In this document: in pieces, positions 24,544-35,249 of the stretch
Layout: the number at the start of each line of letters is the position of its first letter
How positions within the stretch are numbered: the stretch's first letter is position 1
NCBI GenBank assembly: GCA_018873225.1
Contig: JAEILZ010000005.1
Span: forward strand, 2,542,001-2,606,000
Reading direction: 5' to 3'
Source: [Phialemoniopsis] sp. UDSM-2020
Lineage: Eukaryota > Ascomycota > Sordariomycetes > Thyridiales > Thyridiaceae
DNA length: 64,000 nucleotides
Notes under the pieces: model-generated
What the model saw: the letters and a program-made list of their open reading frames with translations, nothing else
Told to the model about the DNA's origin: nothing
Databases searched by the model: none
Position numbers and translations under genes: made by a program

Positions 24544-27309
24544 GGCACCATATGCTGCCCGCTTGTGTTGGGGTTGTGAACCAGGATCCACCAAATCGAC
24601 GACGGAATGAAGCGCAATTTCTGGCCCAACATGCCAGTCCGCGCCTTTCAGATCACCCGGACTAGATCTCTTTTTCTCTCTCTTTTTATCCCTTGGCGCA
24701 TCGTTCCGAGCACACGATGTCTTTTGTCGTTCACGAATGATTTTCAGTCTACGACCAGATTTGCATAGACACACGAAAAGGCGGTTGGGAACCCCTGGGA
24801 CGGGGTTGGCCTTATCGTTTCTGCCGCTGCATGAGATACCTTTCAGCATACTCGCTCAGAGTTTTCTTCCTTTAACTGCATCACCGGCTTTTTGAGGGTA
24901 ATGAGCTATATAATCTTTGCGGCCTGGGTGTACCGTTCTGGACACTTCTCTATTTGTGGTATAGAGAAGGGCGTTTACAGAGAGGGTTGTCCCCCATAGA
25001 AGGCCCATCACATATCGGCGTTGGGCCAGGTTTGGCGGCTCGTTTACCGCCTCCTGATGTATCAGATTCGGGGTTCTGGCCACGAGCCATGCCCTTTTGC
25101 TAGCATAAAAACCGGAGCGCCTGGACCGGAGCACGGACGAGGAGTGGGAAATGGCCTTGACAGGAATCAGGGATGACTGACTACCTATGGTAGATGTCGA
25201 ATAGAAGAAACAAAATAAACGATGACCAGCTCTTTGTTGGAAGCCCCAAAGTTCTAGACAGTCATATGGTAATTGTGAGTGAGAGTGGGTGTGTCGCAGA
25301 ATAAACACATACATGCCAGTGTTCACTTTGGATGGGACTGAGCGAGTCAGAGCGGCAGGGCCATATGACGGCCATGTCGGCGCCACTGACGATGTCTCTG
25401 GTTGTGCGGCACGCGAGCTGCGGTCCTCGCCCTGAGCTTTGGAGCCTCATAAACGAGACTGGAGAAACCCACTTTGCGACCCAGACGAGTTCGGCAACTC
25501 AGCCGATCGTTGTCTGAAGAGAGAAGATCTAGTAGGGTCTATGGAGCAAATAACCAGGCCATGTAGAATGCGGAGCCAATGTCTGCATTGGTATTTTTAT
25601 GTGTAAACTGAGCAATTCTCAAGGATCGCAGTGATGACCTGATGAGGGACCAAGAATTCGTCGCTTCTGGCAATACGAGGTTCGCAATTAATGAAGGGTT
25701 CCTCAAAGAGGGTAAGAGAGGTAAAGCTTTGCAATATTCGAATTCGAGTTGCGATGTTGAAGAATGTGTCAGGGCCACTTGGCGCGTCTCGCGAGAGCGA
25801 CCGAAACTGGATCGGGATTTGCTCTCTGATCAAATCATCACTCTTGCCTTACACAGTAAGAGACTAGAGATGGGATGGCGGATCGCGCTCCGAGGACTGC
25901 AGTGGTATGATGGATGAGCCAGACTGATCGTCTTGATCAACGGGAGCTGGGCCATCTATTCGAATGTCGTCTGGATTGAGGCAAAGCCGGCCGGCACCAC
26001 CCCGTTTCTTGACTGCAGTAGTGTGGGATTGGAGAATGCTCGTGCCTGTGCCTGTGCCTGGATTCTCGAAGCTATCCACCTATCCCTGATTGATTGATTT
26101 CTCGGGTGCCTGAGCGAGGTTAGCGGAGTGGGACTGGATACCGACTTGAGCTGGGCAGGCAGGCGAGCAGGCAAGGCCAGACCATCGCGTACGATCTTGT
26201 CTCGTGTGTGCCATGGCATGCAACCGATGAAACGATAAGATGATTCGGGCATTTGGAAGGAGAAAGAAGCTGTCATGGTTTCATTGGTTTCACGCCTTTG
26301 GTCGTCTAATTTGGGCTTGATCCGGTCAAGCTTTGAATCGTTCCGGCCCCGTTTCTCTCATTCTTTTTCTTTGGCAAAGATCATGAACTATTTGATTTGC
26401 GTTTCGACTATCTATGTCTGTCTTGGGGGTCCCGGAGCAGCAAAGGAACCCACTTACACGGTAGGTTTTGCTGGAATGTGCGGGTCGCGCGCCACCGCCG
26501 GACGCCGCACACGGTCCTGGCATTCCAAGCCCGGCCCTCTTCGGCCCACCCACCGCCCTCCGCCCTCCGCCTGACCTCCAGGAAAAAAGAAGAATCAACC
26601 TCCCCAGCTTTCTTTCTGTCTTCTTGTTGTTTTGATTACCACACCGGAATGCCAGTTTACCTCTATGCTTATTGGTCCGACCCACCGAGTTTAATTGCTG
26701 AATTCCTCGGCCTCTGTGACCGGTTAAGCATACTCACTCGCGCGGGCGTAGCGGCAGAGGCTATCGACAGGAGCCCCGTCCGCCGTCCCCGTCTCCTCCT
26801 TTGGCTGTGCCTGTGTCTCTGTGTTCCCATCGTGTCAGAGGCCGGCTGGGTTGGAAAAAAAGGATGGGGCGGCGGTAAGGTAAGGTAGGACGACGGCGTG
26901 GGCACCGCATGTCTTGTCTGTCTGGCGCCGCCCTGCCAGGCTCCTTTGTTTTCATTTCGTGTCACGATCCCAAGTTCCCGACAACGGGCAGCAGGAATGT
27001 GGGCGTTTTCTTCTTTTTCTACTTTGCCCACACGCCTAGGGTCTCTTCTCCCAAGCCAAGCAGGACTGGAGTGTGATCTTGCCGACGCATAAGTACAGCC
27101 TCTCTCCGTCCCGTCCTCCCTCGACCTGCCTTCTTCTTTTTCTCTCCTCACCCCTCGTCCAAAGTAAGTCTTGCGTTCCGCAGTAGTCACTCGCTATAAA
27201 CCAAAACTCGCCTCAGTCACTCCTTCAAAAACCAATCAACGCTTTTCATCTTTTCAAGTCCTCTTTTCGACTCTCTTCAACTCAAAAACCCCCCACCAAA
27301 TCAATCAAG
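24544..27309. other. Intergenic, flbA-like gene to CCG-6-like gene
   Basis: About 2.8 kb between two plus-strand genes. It holds the 3' end of the flbA-like gene and the upstream region of the wall-protein gene. A (TGCCTG)3-type repeat lies near 26042-26060, and GC-rich promoter-like sequence at 26470-26580. The longest ORF (24856-25386, minus) starts only at GTG and has no domain. Confidence 0.5.
27195..27200 (+). promoter_or_regulatory. Candidate TATA box of the wall-protein gene
   Basis: TATAAA lies 110 nt upstream of the ATG at 27310. It is followed by A- and C-rich leader sequence (CAAAACTCGCC, CTCAAAAACCCC), typical of highly expressed genes of filamentous fungi. Confidence 0.45.
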
Positions 27310-27884
27310 ATGCAGTTCAAGGCCTCCATCCTCGCCCTCGCCGCCTCGGCCGCCGCCCAGGTCACCACGACCGACACCGTCGTCCCGACCACCACCGCCA
27401 ACTCGCCCCAGACCATCAACGGCACCGTCCACGTCACCACCGTCGTCTCGAGCTTCACCACCTACTGCGCTCAGCCCACGGTTCTGACCTTCAACGAGAT
27501 CTGCTACACCGTCACCAAGCCGGCCATGCTGACCATCACTGACTGCCCCTGCACCATCGTCACCGTAAGTATTCTTGCCCTCTCCTTCTCAACCTAGTAA
27601 CAACAAGGCTAACAAAAGCCCAGCCCGTCCCCGTCGTGCCGGTCGTGCCCGTCAAGCCCACCTGCCCCGCCGGCGGCTGCGTCCCCGTTGTGCCCGTCGT
27701 CCCCGTCGTGCCCGTCACCCCGGTCACCAAGGTCGTCGTCCCGACCGGTTCCATCCCCTGCGGTACCGCCGGCTGCGTCCCTCCCCAGCCCACCTTCGTC
27801 GTTGCCGGCGCCAACAAGGCCCAGGGCATCGCTGGCGCTGCCGTCGCCCTTGGCGCCGCCGCTCTCGGCGCCCTTGCTCTGTAA
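27310..27884 (+). CDS. GPI-anchored cell-wall protein, CCG-6/Mmc-like
   Basis: Exons 27310-27564 and 27624-27884 give 171 aa. The N-terminus [17 protein letters not shown] is a secretion signal, cleaved probably after about residue 17. Residues 50-85 contain [19 protein letters not shown] and [12 protein letters not shown], which resembles the Cys motif of the CCG-6/Mmc small wall-protein group. The second exon begins with a Pro/Val repeat ([10 protein letters not shown], residues 86-117) interrupted by CPAGGC. The last 20 residues are a hydrophobic Ala/Gly/Leu tail expected for GPI attachment. There are eight cysteines (53, 65, 79, 81, 99, 104, 131, 136) and one N-glycosylation site, NGT at 37. 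Codons are strongly C-ending (GCC, GTC, ACC), which suggests high expression. The family name is from memory and less sure than the secreted, GPI-anchored nature. Confidence 0.8.
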
Positions 27885-28719
27885 GCGACCTTGCGATCTT
27901 TTCGCAAACATCACCCCATATGGGAGGTTTTGGTCGTTCCTCCTCTCCTAAAAGCTCTGTCTCGTTTTCCCCGGGGCGTGCCCCGATCCCGAGCCCGGTC
28001 GTGCCGTCTTTGAAGACCGTTCCGGCCGGTTATATAGGCGAGAGAGCTTTTTCTTAGCTTTCTTTTCCCCTCTATCGCGCACCTGATGCCTTGGGAGGAG
28101 AAGAGCCCCGAGAGGAGCCAGAGAAGGAAATTTTGTTAGTAGCCCAGGGTGTTTTGATAACACCCTGGGATTGGTAGAAATGTGAAGGAAAGGGTTTTTC
28201 ATTCTGGGTGTGGTTGGGAGTTGGACAAGATAAGGGGAGAGAGAATAGGGGGTGCATGAGTAGCATGATATCACGATAGTCTTCCGGATGTTGAGCGGCT
28301 AGTGTCGCTGGCAAACGGCATGCGAAATGAGAAGTCGAAGTTGGCATATAATAGGGCGGTCTCCGGTTCACTTTTTCTGTTTCGTTCTGGGTTGCTTTTC
28401 CCTTCTGCGATAGTCCTGCTCACATTTTCAGTGTATGATAAACACACGGGCGTCATCCCAATAACGTTAATGTTTACACAATGCCACTACACTGCAACAA
28501 CTTTTCTTGAGATGGTGAAATCCAATCTGGCTGTTTGGCTTGCTTGTCTGCTTGAGACTTGATTGTAACAAAATAAAAACGAACGAGGATGGGTATAATA
28601 CGCTCGGCCCCGACTCTACCCCCCAATTTTCGAAAAACAACGCTTTCAACAAAAATCTACTCCTTATGCTATGCTTTCACGCACTGAAATCAACCCTCAC
28701 TCGAGGATTCGACGGTCTT
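27885..28719. other. Convergent 3' region, wall protein and DUF7053 gene
   Basis: About 0.8 kb between two stop codons facing each other. It contains a perfect hairpin (see 28143-28169) and AT-rich sequence from about 28300 onward. No coding region is supported. Confidence 0.5.
28143..28169. repeat. Perfect inverted repeat, 11-bp stem, 5-nt loop
   Basis: CCCAGGGTGTT at 28143-28153 pairs exactly with AACACCCTGGG at 28159-28169 around a TTGAT loop. It lies about 260 nt after the stop of the wall-protein gene, so it could be in the 3' UTR. The G+C-rich stem would be stable in RNA on either strand. Its role is unknown. Confidence 0.75.
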
Positions 28720-30171
28720 CTAGACCAAACAAAAGTTCTCGTAGAATTCCGGGGCGAAGGGCGCGTTGAGCGTGGCGCTCGTCAGTCGAAGCTGGGGCGG
28801 CCCGTCCTGGACCTCCGCGGCGACGGCCTCCTGGACAGCCTCCAGCGTGTCGCTGATGTCCTTTAGAATTGCCGCCCTCTGCTCCTCCGTGAGCACAATA
28901 GGCGAGATGCCTTCGTCCGAGTAGGGATTCAGCTCGGGGTACAGCGGCTTCTGCATCCCCTGCTGGCTGCTCAGCTTCTGATCGGCTGCCCCCTGGTGCG
29001 GAAAGCCGCCCGCAAGCATGTCGCTTGATCCCGTGTTGCGTGGGAGTAGTGTAGGACGGGCATTGTTGACCGTTTCCGCGCTGCGTGGGCTCAGGTGAGA
29101 GGACGCCGTCGCAGCGTGCCTGGCCGTTTCCGCGCTGCGTGGCGCCAAGTCAGGGCTGGTCACTGTGACTATTGTACCGCGACTTGGCTCGAGCAGGTCC
29201 GGATTGGGCGGCATGATGGGCACGAAGCTATGTCGGTGGCTGGGCTGGGGGCGTGCTGGCGGTGAGACATGCCTCGCGATCCGCAACGGGTGGGGGTACA
29301 AGCTGCTGTCGTTCTGCGTTGTCTCTACGGGCGGCGGGACTGGAGACGGGCCAAATTGAGTCGTTATCGGCGGCAGACTAAGTCGTGCCCGCGTCCCCCG
29401 AGTCATGCCAGGGGAACTATCCCGCGCCGCCCAACGATTGTGATTTTGGCTTTTGGTCGTGTACGTCTCCGGATCCGAGTTCGAGTGCGATAAGGGCCGA
29501 AAGTTTGCAAGCTTAGGTCGCTGCTCGCGTGCGTAAAGGTTTGGGGGGGGTGAGTTGGAGTAGCCTATCGTGGACCACGGCCTGGGAGTAGGGGGTGCCA
29601 GCCATGCCTGCTCACAGAGGTGTTTGACGTGGTTGGCATGTGCCTGTTTCAGGCTCTTCTTCAGCGATGACGCTGCGAGGACATTGCAGCGCATTTCCAC
29701 GTCTTCTCTCAGGTAAAGACCGATCAAAGGCGCGTCCAAGCGCCTTCTTGGCTTCACCGGCTCACCGGGAAGGGTACCCTCGAGGGTCCATCTCTGGCGG
29801 ATATCTCTAAGATTGAAGTCAGCAAAGACGATGAGAAGTCAACTTCTCCAGGCGAGGACCACATACACCCCCATGGATGCCCAAATATGTGTCTGTATGC
29901 CGTTTGGAATGTTGTAAAAGGAGCAGTCGTAAATGATGTCGTCGCCTGTCCGGCCCGGCAGGGTCGAGTGGCCCTTCTCTGTGACCGAGAACCACGCACA
30001 CTTTTGTTCTTCAGGATGTGCCCCTGCGGGCGGTGCTATACGGCGATATGAGACGACCGACGGGTTGCGGCCCACGAACTCTTCGTGGGTATGGAGGTAG
30101 TTGAGCACGGCTTCGCGTGTGACATCGGCCGGAAGCCGAGTTGTCGTCGTGAAGACATATCTTTTCGACAT
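28720..30171 (-). CDS. DUF7053-family protein
   Basis: Exons (minus) 29867-30171 and 28720-29806 with a 60-nt intron give 463 aa. The N-terminal 180 residues match the DUF7053 pattern seen in Pezizomycotina: MSKRYVFTTTTRLPADVTRE at the start, LHTHEEFVGRNPSVVSYRRI, then EEQKCAWFSVTEK, DIIYDCSFYNIPNGIQTHI, DIRQRWTLEGTLPGEP and LYLREDVEMRCNVLAASSLKKSLKQAH. The splice after GV (donor GTATGT) restores GVDIRQRW. The function of the family is unknown to me; the fold is probably a lipid- or ligand-binding cup by inference only. Residues about 185-463 are disordered, rich in Pro/Ser with a repeated PRSAET motif (three copies). The ATG of MSKRY was chosen over two upstream in-frame ATGs because the family begins there. 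Confidence 0.85.
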
Positions 30172-31978
30172 GCTGGGAGGCCGTACCCAGTTCATCTTGC
30201 TCGACGAAGGAACAAACAATAGGAGCAAGATGGCGATGGTTGATGACGTGAGAAAGAGGAAGAGGAAGAGGGAGACGAGAAATCAAGTATGGAGTTTGCG
30301 AGGCTTTGGTTTACATAGCCTACCGGCGGGTGAAGCGGTGTCACTTGATTTGAGAGAACAAAGCGAAACAGACTTTCAGCAGGTGAAAGGAGAAGGAGAG
30401 GAGAGGAGAGCAGAGCAGACGGAGACTGCAAGGACGGATAAGAAGAGTAGAAGAGAAGGCTGAGCACGATACCGTTGTCTGACTTGAGTCGCCCTTGTCG
30501 GCGTTTGTTTGAATCAAGCATAACCATAACATCACAAGATCTGACTGGGATCGGACAGTGCCCGCTGGGCTAGGCGGATGATCCCACGAGCGAACCACAG
30601 TCTGGGATATTTTGGTATGGGTCATGACGGACGATCCGCAGACAGACGAACGATATGTCCGTTCGCTTACTCAAGTGCTCTTTTCCCATGCATGGAAGCA
30701 GCACAGCTCGGTGCCCAAGCCAAGGTGCAAAGCTCCCTCCAGTGACAGCCGCCGTCGGTTACTATGTGGGTGTGTGTGTGTGCGTTGCGCAGCCCTGCTC
30801 CATCTCCATCCATCCATGGACCTCTCCAGAAGGGGCAGCATCATGACAGTCGTCATCCTTGTGGGCGGGCTGGAGACCAAAACGCAAGCAAACACCGACA
30901 AGCCGATTTGCGCATCCTCCTCTGGCAATCCGCCCTGCTGCGGCCCCCAAAACGGGCCCAGCTGGCTCCAGAAGTCGCAGAAGTCGTGGTGATGGAAGCG
31001 GCGCTGGAAGCTGAGGTGGCGGCTGTGCACCCACACTATCCCAAAATAGACGCCTGGACAAGCGCAACACCCCCGGCAATGGAGAACCCTGAAAATCATG
31101 ACATGCCTGCTCCATGCATGCTGACAGCTGTAGATTACTTAGCCAAAAGGAGCAGTATGTTGTCATTTTATTTATATTACTTAACCTAGGCCCCAACTCC
31201 TAAAAGGAGCAATAATAAGTAGCCAAAGCCCCAGAGCCAGAGCCTTGGGGCCCATGTCCAGGCATCCAGCATTATTCTCAATACCGGAACCGGAATCATC
31301 TCAAGAGCGAAACGTAAAAGCCACCCCGTCGCATTTATCAAACCCCTTTCAACCATCTTCGTCGGCGGGCTAGATTTTTTCAGCATGGTGCAAACCCTAT
31401 TTCCATCCGTTACTAAGTAAAGTAACGGACTATGTGGTAGCCGACCATGATCCGGCGCCGCCCGGGGACCCGGCCATCAGCACCAGGCCAAATGGTCCAC
31501 CCTGTTGATCCTCCAGCACAAACACAGGCAAGATAGACTCTGCTTACTGGACGATTGACAAAAATGAGCAAACTACATAGGAATTCTCCGTTGCCTATTG
31601 TGTCATATTATTGCGCGCTCCTGAGCGATGTTCCGAGATACATCATCACCATTCATTGTTCCTCACTAAAAGCCTAGGACATACGTAAACCCTTCTGCTG
31701 GTACCCTGATGATTGCGGTGATGTTATTCTCTTACGTCTACGAGCGAGCGGAGCGATCAGCGTACGTAGAACATGCAAACGGACCAAGAGGCAGTCTTTC
31801 CGCGATCCTATGAACAAAGCCTCTTTCTGTCTTCTTCTGTCTTCCGTCCAACACAAGAAAAAGCCAGACAATGCCGTGTAAATGCCATAAGAACTCCCAG
31901 TGTCCAAAACGCCAGAAATAGACAAAACCAATAAAAGACCCTGCCCACTTTTTGTTTGTGCGCCGTCCCACTCATTGT
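30172..31978. other. Intergenic, DUF7053 gene promoter to LEU5-like 3' end
   Basis: About 1.8 kb. The part next to the DUF7053 gene (30230-30470) is purine-rich on the plus strand, which means CT-rich in the direction of that gene, as in a promoter. A GT microsatellite lies at about 30767-30783. Three overlapping frames stay open through about 30760-31190 without any recognisable product. A 66-codon hydrophobic ORF lies at 31186-31386 (minus). Confidence 0.5.
31186..31386 (-). CDS. Possible 66-aa hydrophobic peptide
   Basis: This small ORF starts MLKKSSPPTKMVERG and ends in a very hydrophobic segment with WLWGFGYLLLLLLGVGA, including two possible membrane helices (about residues 20-40 and 48-65). 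No family is recognised. It could be an exon of a larger gene, a small membrane protein or chance; the surrounding sequence offers no clear partner exon. Confidence 0.2.
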   Translation of the reverse strand: MLKKSSPPTKMVERGLINATGWLLRFALEMIPVPVLRIMLDAWTWAPRLWLWGFGYLLLLLLGVGA

Positions 31979-33253
31979 CTAGATGCCAAACAGTGTCTTT
32001 AATCGTTCGTAGGTATAGAAGCTTGCCGCCGACATTGGTATAATTTTGGCATACCCAATGGTCAGACCGACAAAGAACCCCCGCGGCCCCTTTTCTTGCA
32101 GGATGAGTCGCGCTGTCTCCCCGATCCGCAAACGGTGGCCATCTCCTACGGCTCCTCCGACCTGCATTCGTCTCCTGATGACCTCGAGCGGGTACGACGC
32201 CGTCTGCGACACCAAGCCTGCGACACCGCCGGCTAGGAGCTCGGCCCATGATCGCAGCGGAACTCGCTTCCCGGGAGGCGCATTCTTGGGCTGAGGCAAA
32301 GTCGTCCATTTGGCGATGGCGGGATGTCTCAGCACATCGCCGCAGGTATCGTGCGTAAGGAACGACATGCCAGCATAGGGCAGCATACCGAGCATCGTCG
32401 GCGTGAAGCCACGGTAGAAATTGATCATGCCGGTTTGAGGCGCATGCAGCGCCGCGGTACCGGCGGTCTCGGCTGCAACTGAGGCCTGAGACACGACAGC
32501 CCCTGCGGGCCTGCGGTACGACCTTTCATTGTATATCTTCTTGCAAATAGAGGTGAGGGAAGACCGGCTATCTCGCTTCGTCTCGAACGCGAGGCGCACC
32601 CTAATTACTTCAAGAGGGTAGGTAAAGAAAACCGAGGTAATGCCGGCAAGCGAGCCGCTTAACAGACGGCGTAGCGGTGTCTCGTACTCCTTCCTCGGAA
32701 TGATAGTAGACCGAATTTGTTCGTAGGCGATGAACTTGATGGCAGCGTAGGGAAAGATCTTGAGGAGAGTAGCCGAGTGTCCGCGGAAAAGACCGACGGT
32801 GCCGTCCTGGTGATAGATGACCTTCATCGCATTCGCTACCCCCACCCATGATCCCGAATATTTGGCGAATTGCGGGTTACTCGACTGAAATAGAATCTTG
32901 ACTCTGTCGAGGGGTGCCACAATCGTCTTGGCCTATTTTGGGTCATGAGCATCCGCGCCCCAATGAGCCTGACAACGCGAACGTCTAGGCGCGCAAGAGG
33001 GAAAAAGGCATGAACTTACCGCACAACCAGCCGCGCCTCCCGCGACTCCTGACCGCCATAGATACTCTATGCTCTGCTTGTCTACTATCTTCTTGTTCCC
33101 CGCCGCTACCGACTTGGCATCCCCGACCGGTGCCACGGAGGCGCCGACTCTTTCCCTGCCGCCATCGCTGCCCGTGGCCAACGCCGCCTCCCTCCGCGAT
33201 TGCTGCTGCGCAATCACCGGCATTGCGGCATGCCCGGCGAGCGCCGATGGCAT
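31979..33253 (-). CDS. Mitochondrial carrier, LEU5 / Graves-disease-carrier type
   Basis: Exons (minus) 33020-33253 and 31979-32932 give 395 aa. The protein belongs to the mitochondrial carrier family of the inner membrane; yeast Leu5 is needed for coenzyme A accumulation in the matrix. The three carrier signatures are PLDRVK (residues 85-90), PLEVIR (184-189) and PLEVIR (326-331). Further Leu5-like pieces are LFRGHSATLLKIFPYAAIKF, FYRGFTPTMLGMLPYAGMSF and GFFVGLTIGYAKIIPMSAASF. Splicing at GTAAGT joins GGAAGCA to AKTIVAPLDRV in phase. The N-terminal 60 residues are low in complexity. The frame is open to an ATG at 33478, but that would add 75 residues with no family likeness, so 33253 was preferred; the true start is uncertain. 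Confidence 0.88.
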
Positions 33254-33970
33254 CCCCTTGCCACCGGACCCGGTTTCTCGCGTCTCGATCGTGGTTACGG
33301 TTGCCGGCTGAGCGACGCACTCATTCCGGGGTTTGATGTGTGACCGGCCGGTTGGGCGGAGGGTTTCGTGGGGTTCGCGGTTGTTGCTCGGCTCAAGAAA
33401 AAAATGGAGTTCGGAGAGAGAGCGAGGCAGTTGGGGTAAGATAGGAGACGTTATGTACTGGGCGCAATGCCTATACAAACAAGCAAGTCGAAGAAGGACT
33501 GCAAAAGCTGGGGTTGAGATGGGAAAACGCGGAGATAAAAAGCCGGGGCGAACAATATTTGTGTGTATCGTAGTGGGAAGGTTTGTAAGGGAAGCGTGAG
33601 GAATGGCTTTCCTCGGAGCGGCAGCATGCGACAGTGGACGTCATCCGCCAGCTGCCCGGGCTCGCCCAGACTGCGCTGGCTGGAGTTTTGTGGCCAATCG
33701 CGGTGAAGACATTGGCTTGCCTGTCCCTGTAACAGCGCTGAACTCTTCGGCAAAACAACCACCTCCGCTCTTCGACCTCGCCTAACCGAGGCTTACCGAG
33801 CCTAGACCCTTCCTCTCCAAATTCAAGTCCTCACTGTGCACACACTATCAACGCTTTGGTGGTGAGATATTGATACTGGGATTTGGAGACACCAGGCGTC
33901 AGTAATCAGATGGTCACATGCACATGAGCATCAAAGCCGGATTGAGGCCTCGGAGGCACAGTCGCGGCTG
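33254..33970. promoter_or_regulatory. Divergent promoter, carrier gene / METTL4-like gene
   Basis: About 0.7 kb between two start codons on opposite strands. If the carrier starts at 33478 the gap is about 0.5 kb. No known motif or extra gene is evident. Confidence 0.5.
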
Positions 33971-35074
33971 ATGAGTCGACCAGCATCCATTCTCTTTCAG
34001 AATGACAATCAATCAGTGGTTGTGTTAGACCTGCCAAGGTCAATTGAAGAAGGCCAAGTTCTCTCACAACATCTCCACTGCAACCAAACCCCGGGCCTGA
34101 GACGACTTGTCTCGTCGCCGCCTCCAGAGGCACCATTTAAACTTCCGGAGCCCAAGAATCAGAGCGTCCACAATGCAGCAGATCCGGCTGGCCAATTGGC
34201 CGACCTGATGGCTCTCGCAAGTGTCAATGCCGCGCTCGAAGTACTGCATGAGGCTTTCTCGGGACCTTGGTGCTTTCCTCGTATATATCCTAAGCCTGAC
34301 ACACACAAATCAGTCGATGGCTCCTCTCAAAAAAGGAAACAGCCAGGGCCAGAGGATGGCACCAATGATGAAGTCATCACAAATACTCCTCAGGTCACCG
34401 TACCGGAAAACTCTCGCTACCTCCAGGGCACCATCCAAGACAGACGGGAGGATCTTATAGCAAAAGCCCCCCTTTTCAACCTCATCATCATGGACCCTCC
34501 GTGGCCCAATCGCTCGGCCCGTCGCAAACAGAAATGTACCACCTATTTAACGGCCGACGGGCTCTCCTCGATCCGGGATCTTCTTTCCCACATTCCCGTC
34601 GCAGCCAAGCTGGCGCCTGATGGTCTCGTTGCTGTCTGGGTCACCAACAACCACAGCTACGTTGAGCTGCTCACGTCGCCGCGGAACGGCATCTTTGCCG
34701 AGTGGGGCCTCGACCTCATAGACACATGGACTTGGCTCAAGGTGACCGGCACTGGAGAGCCCATCTTTGACATCAACTCTCAATGGCGGAAGCCCTGGGA
34801 GCGGCTACTCTTGGCGCGGAGGATTGGATCTCCGGCGCCAAGACCTCGTCCGCGGGACAAGGTTATCGCCGCCGTGCCTGATGCGCACTCGAGGAAGCCA
34901 TGTCTGCGGTCACTGTTTGAGGAGATATTGCCTGCAGACTACACTGCATTGGAGGTATTCGCCAGGAATCTTACGGCCGGCTGGTGGAGCTGGGGAGACC
35001 AAGTTTTGATGTTCCAAGAATCTCAACATTGGCGTGAGCCGGATGGCGAAGGCGGTAGCACGAACACCGAGTAA
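33971..35074 (+). CDS. MT-A70 family N6-adenine methyltransferase, METTL4 type
   Basis: A single exon of 367 aa. MT-A70 enzymes transfer methyl from S-adenosylmethionine to N6 of adenine in RNA or DNA. The catalytic DPPW is at residues 175-178 in LIIMDPPWPNRS. METTL4-like features follow: KCTTYLTADGLSSIRDLLSHIPVA, LVAVWVTNNHSYVE, WTWLKVTGTGEPIFDINSQWRKPWERLLLAR and the C-terminal LEVFARNLTAGWWSWGDQVLMFQ. That ending (FARNL, then W-SWG-EVL) separates METTL4 from the METTL3/METTL14 groups in my memory of the family. Residues 1-150 are a divergent N-terminal region. The start at 33971 is the first in-frame ATG. It is divergent from the carrier gene and convergent with uL23m. Substrate (snRNA m6Am, DNA 6mA or mitochondrial DNA) cannot be read from sequence. 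Confidence 0.87.
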   Translation: MSRPASILFQNDNQSVVVLDLPRSIEEGQVLSQHLHCNQTPGLRRLVSSPPPEAPFKLPEPKNQSVHNAADPAGQLADLMALASVNAALEVLHEAFSGPWCFPRIYPKPDTHKSVDGSSQKRKQPGPEDGTNDEVITNTPQVTVPENSRYLQGTIQDRREDLIAKAPLFNLIIMDPPWPNRSARRKQKCTTYLTADGLSSIRDLLSHIPVAAKLAPDGLVAVWVTNNHSYVELLTSPRNGIFAEWGLDLIDTWTWLKVTGTGEPIFDINSQWRKPWERLLLARRIGSPAPRPRPRDKVIAAVPDAHSRKPCLRSLFEEILPADYTALEVFARNLTAGWWSWGDQVLMFQESQHWREPDGEGGSTNTE

Positions 35075-35249
35075 AAGTTAGAGCTTCAGTAGTCCGTGTA
35101 ACAATATGAATCGAGAATGAGCACTTTTCGCCATTGGTATCGTCTCATGCTGCCTTCCCCAATATCATACAGTCTATGCGTGACAATAGATGCACATGCT
35201 ATAATTTACAAAAGTGTTGTGATCCCCAGCCCCCTATCACCTGTTGCTC

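Noticed and set aside
24856..25386. 176-codon minus-strand ORF after the flbA-like gene
   Set aside because: It begins at GTG, not ATG, has no recognisable motif and lies in the expected 3' region.
33254..33478. Longer N-terminus of the LEU5-type carrier from the ATG at 33478
   Set aside because: The extra 75 residues have no family likeness and make the protein much longer than known relatives.
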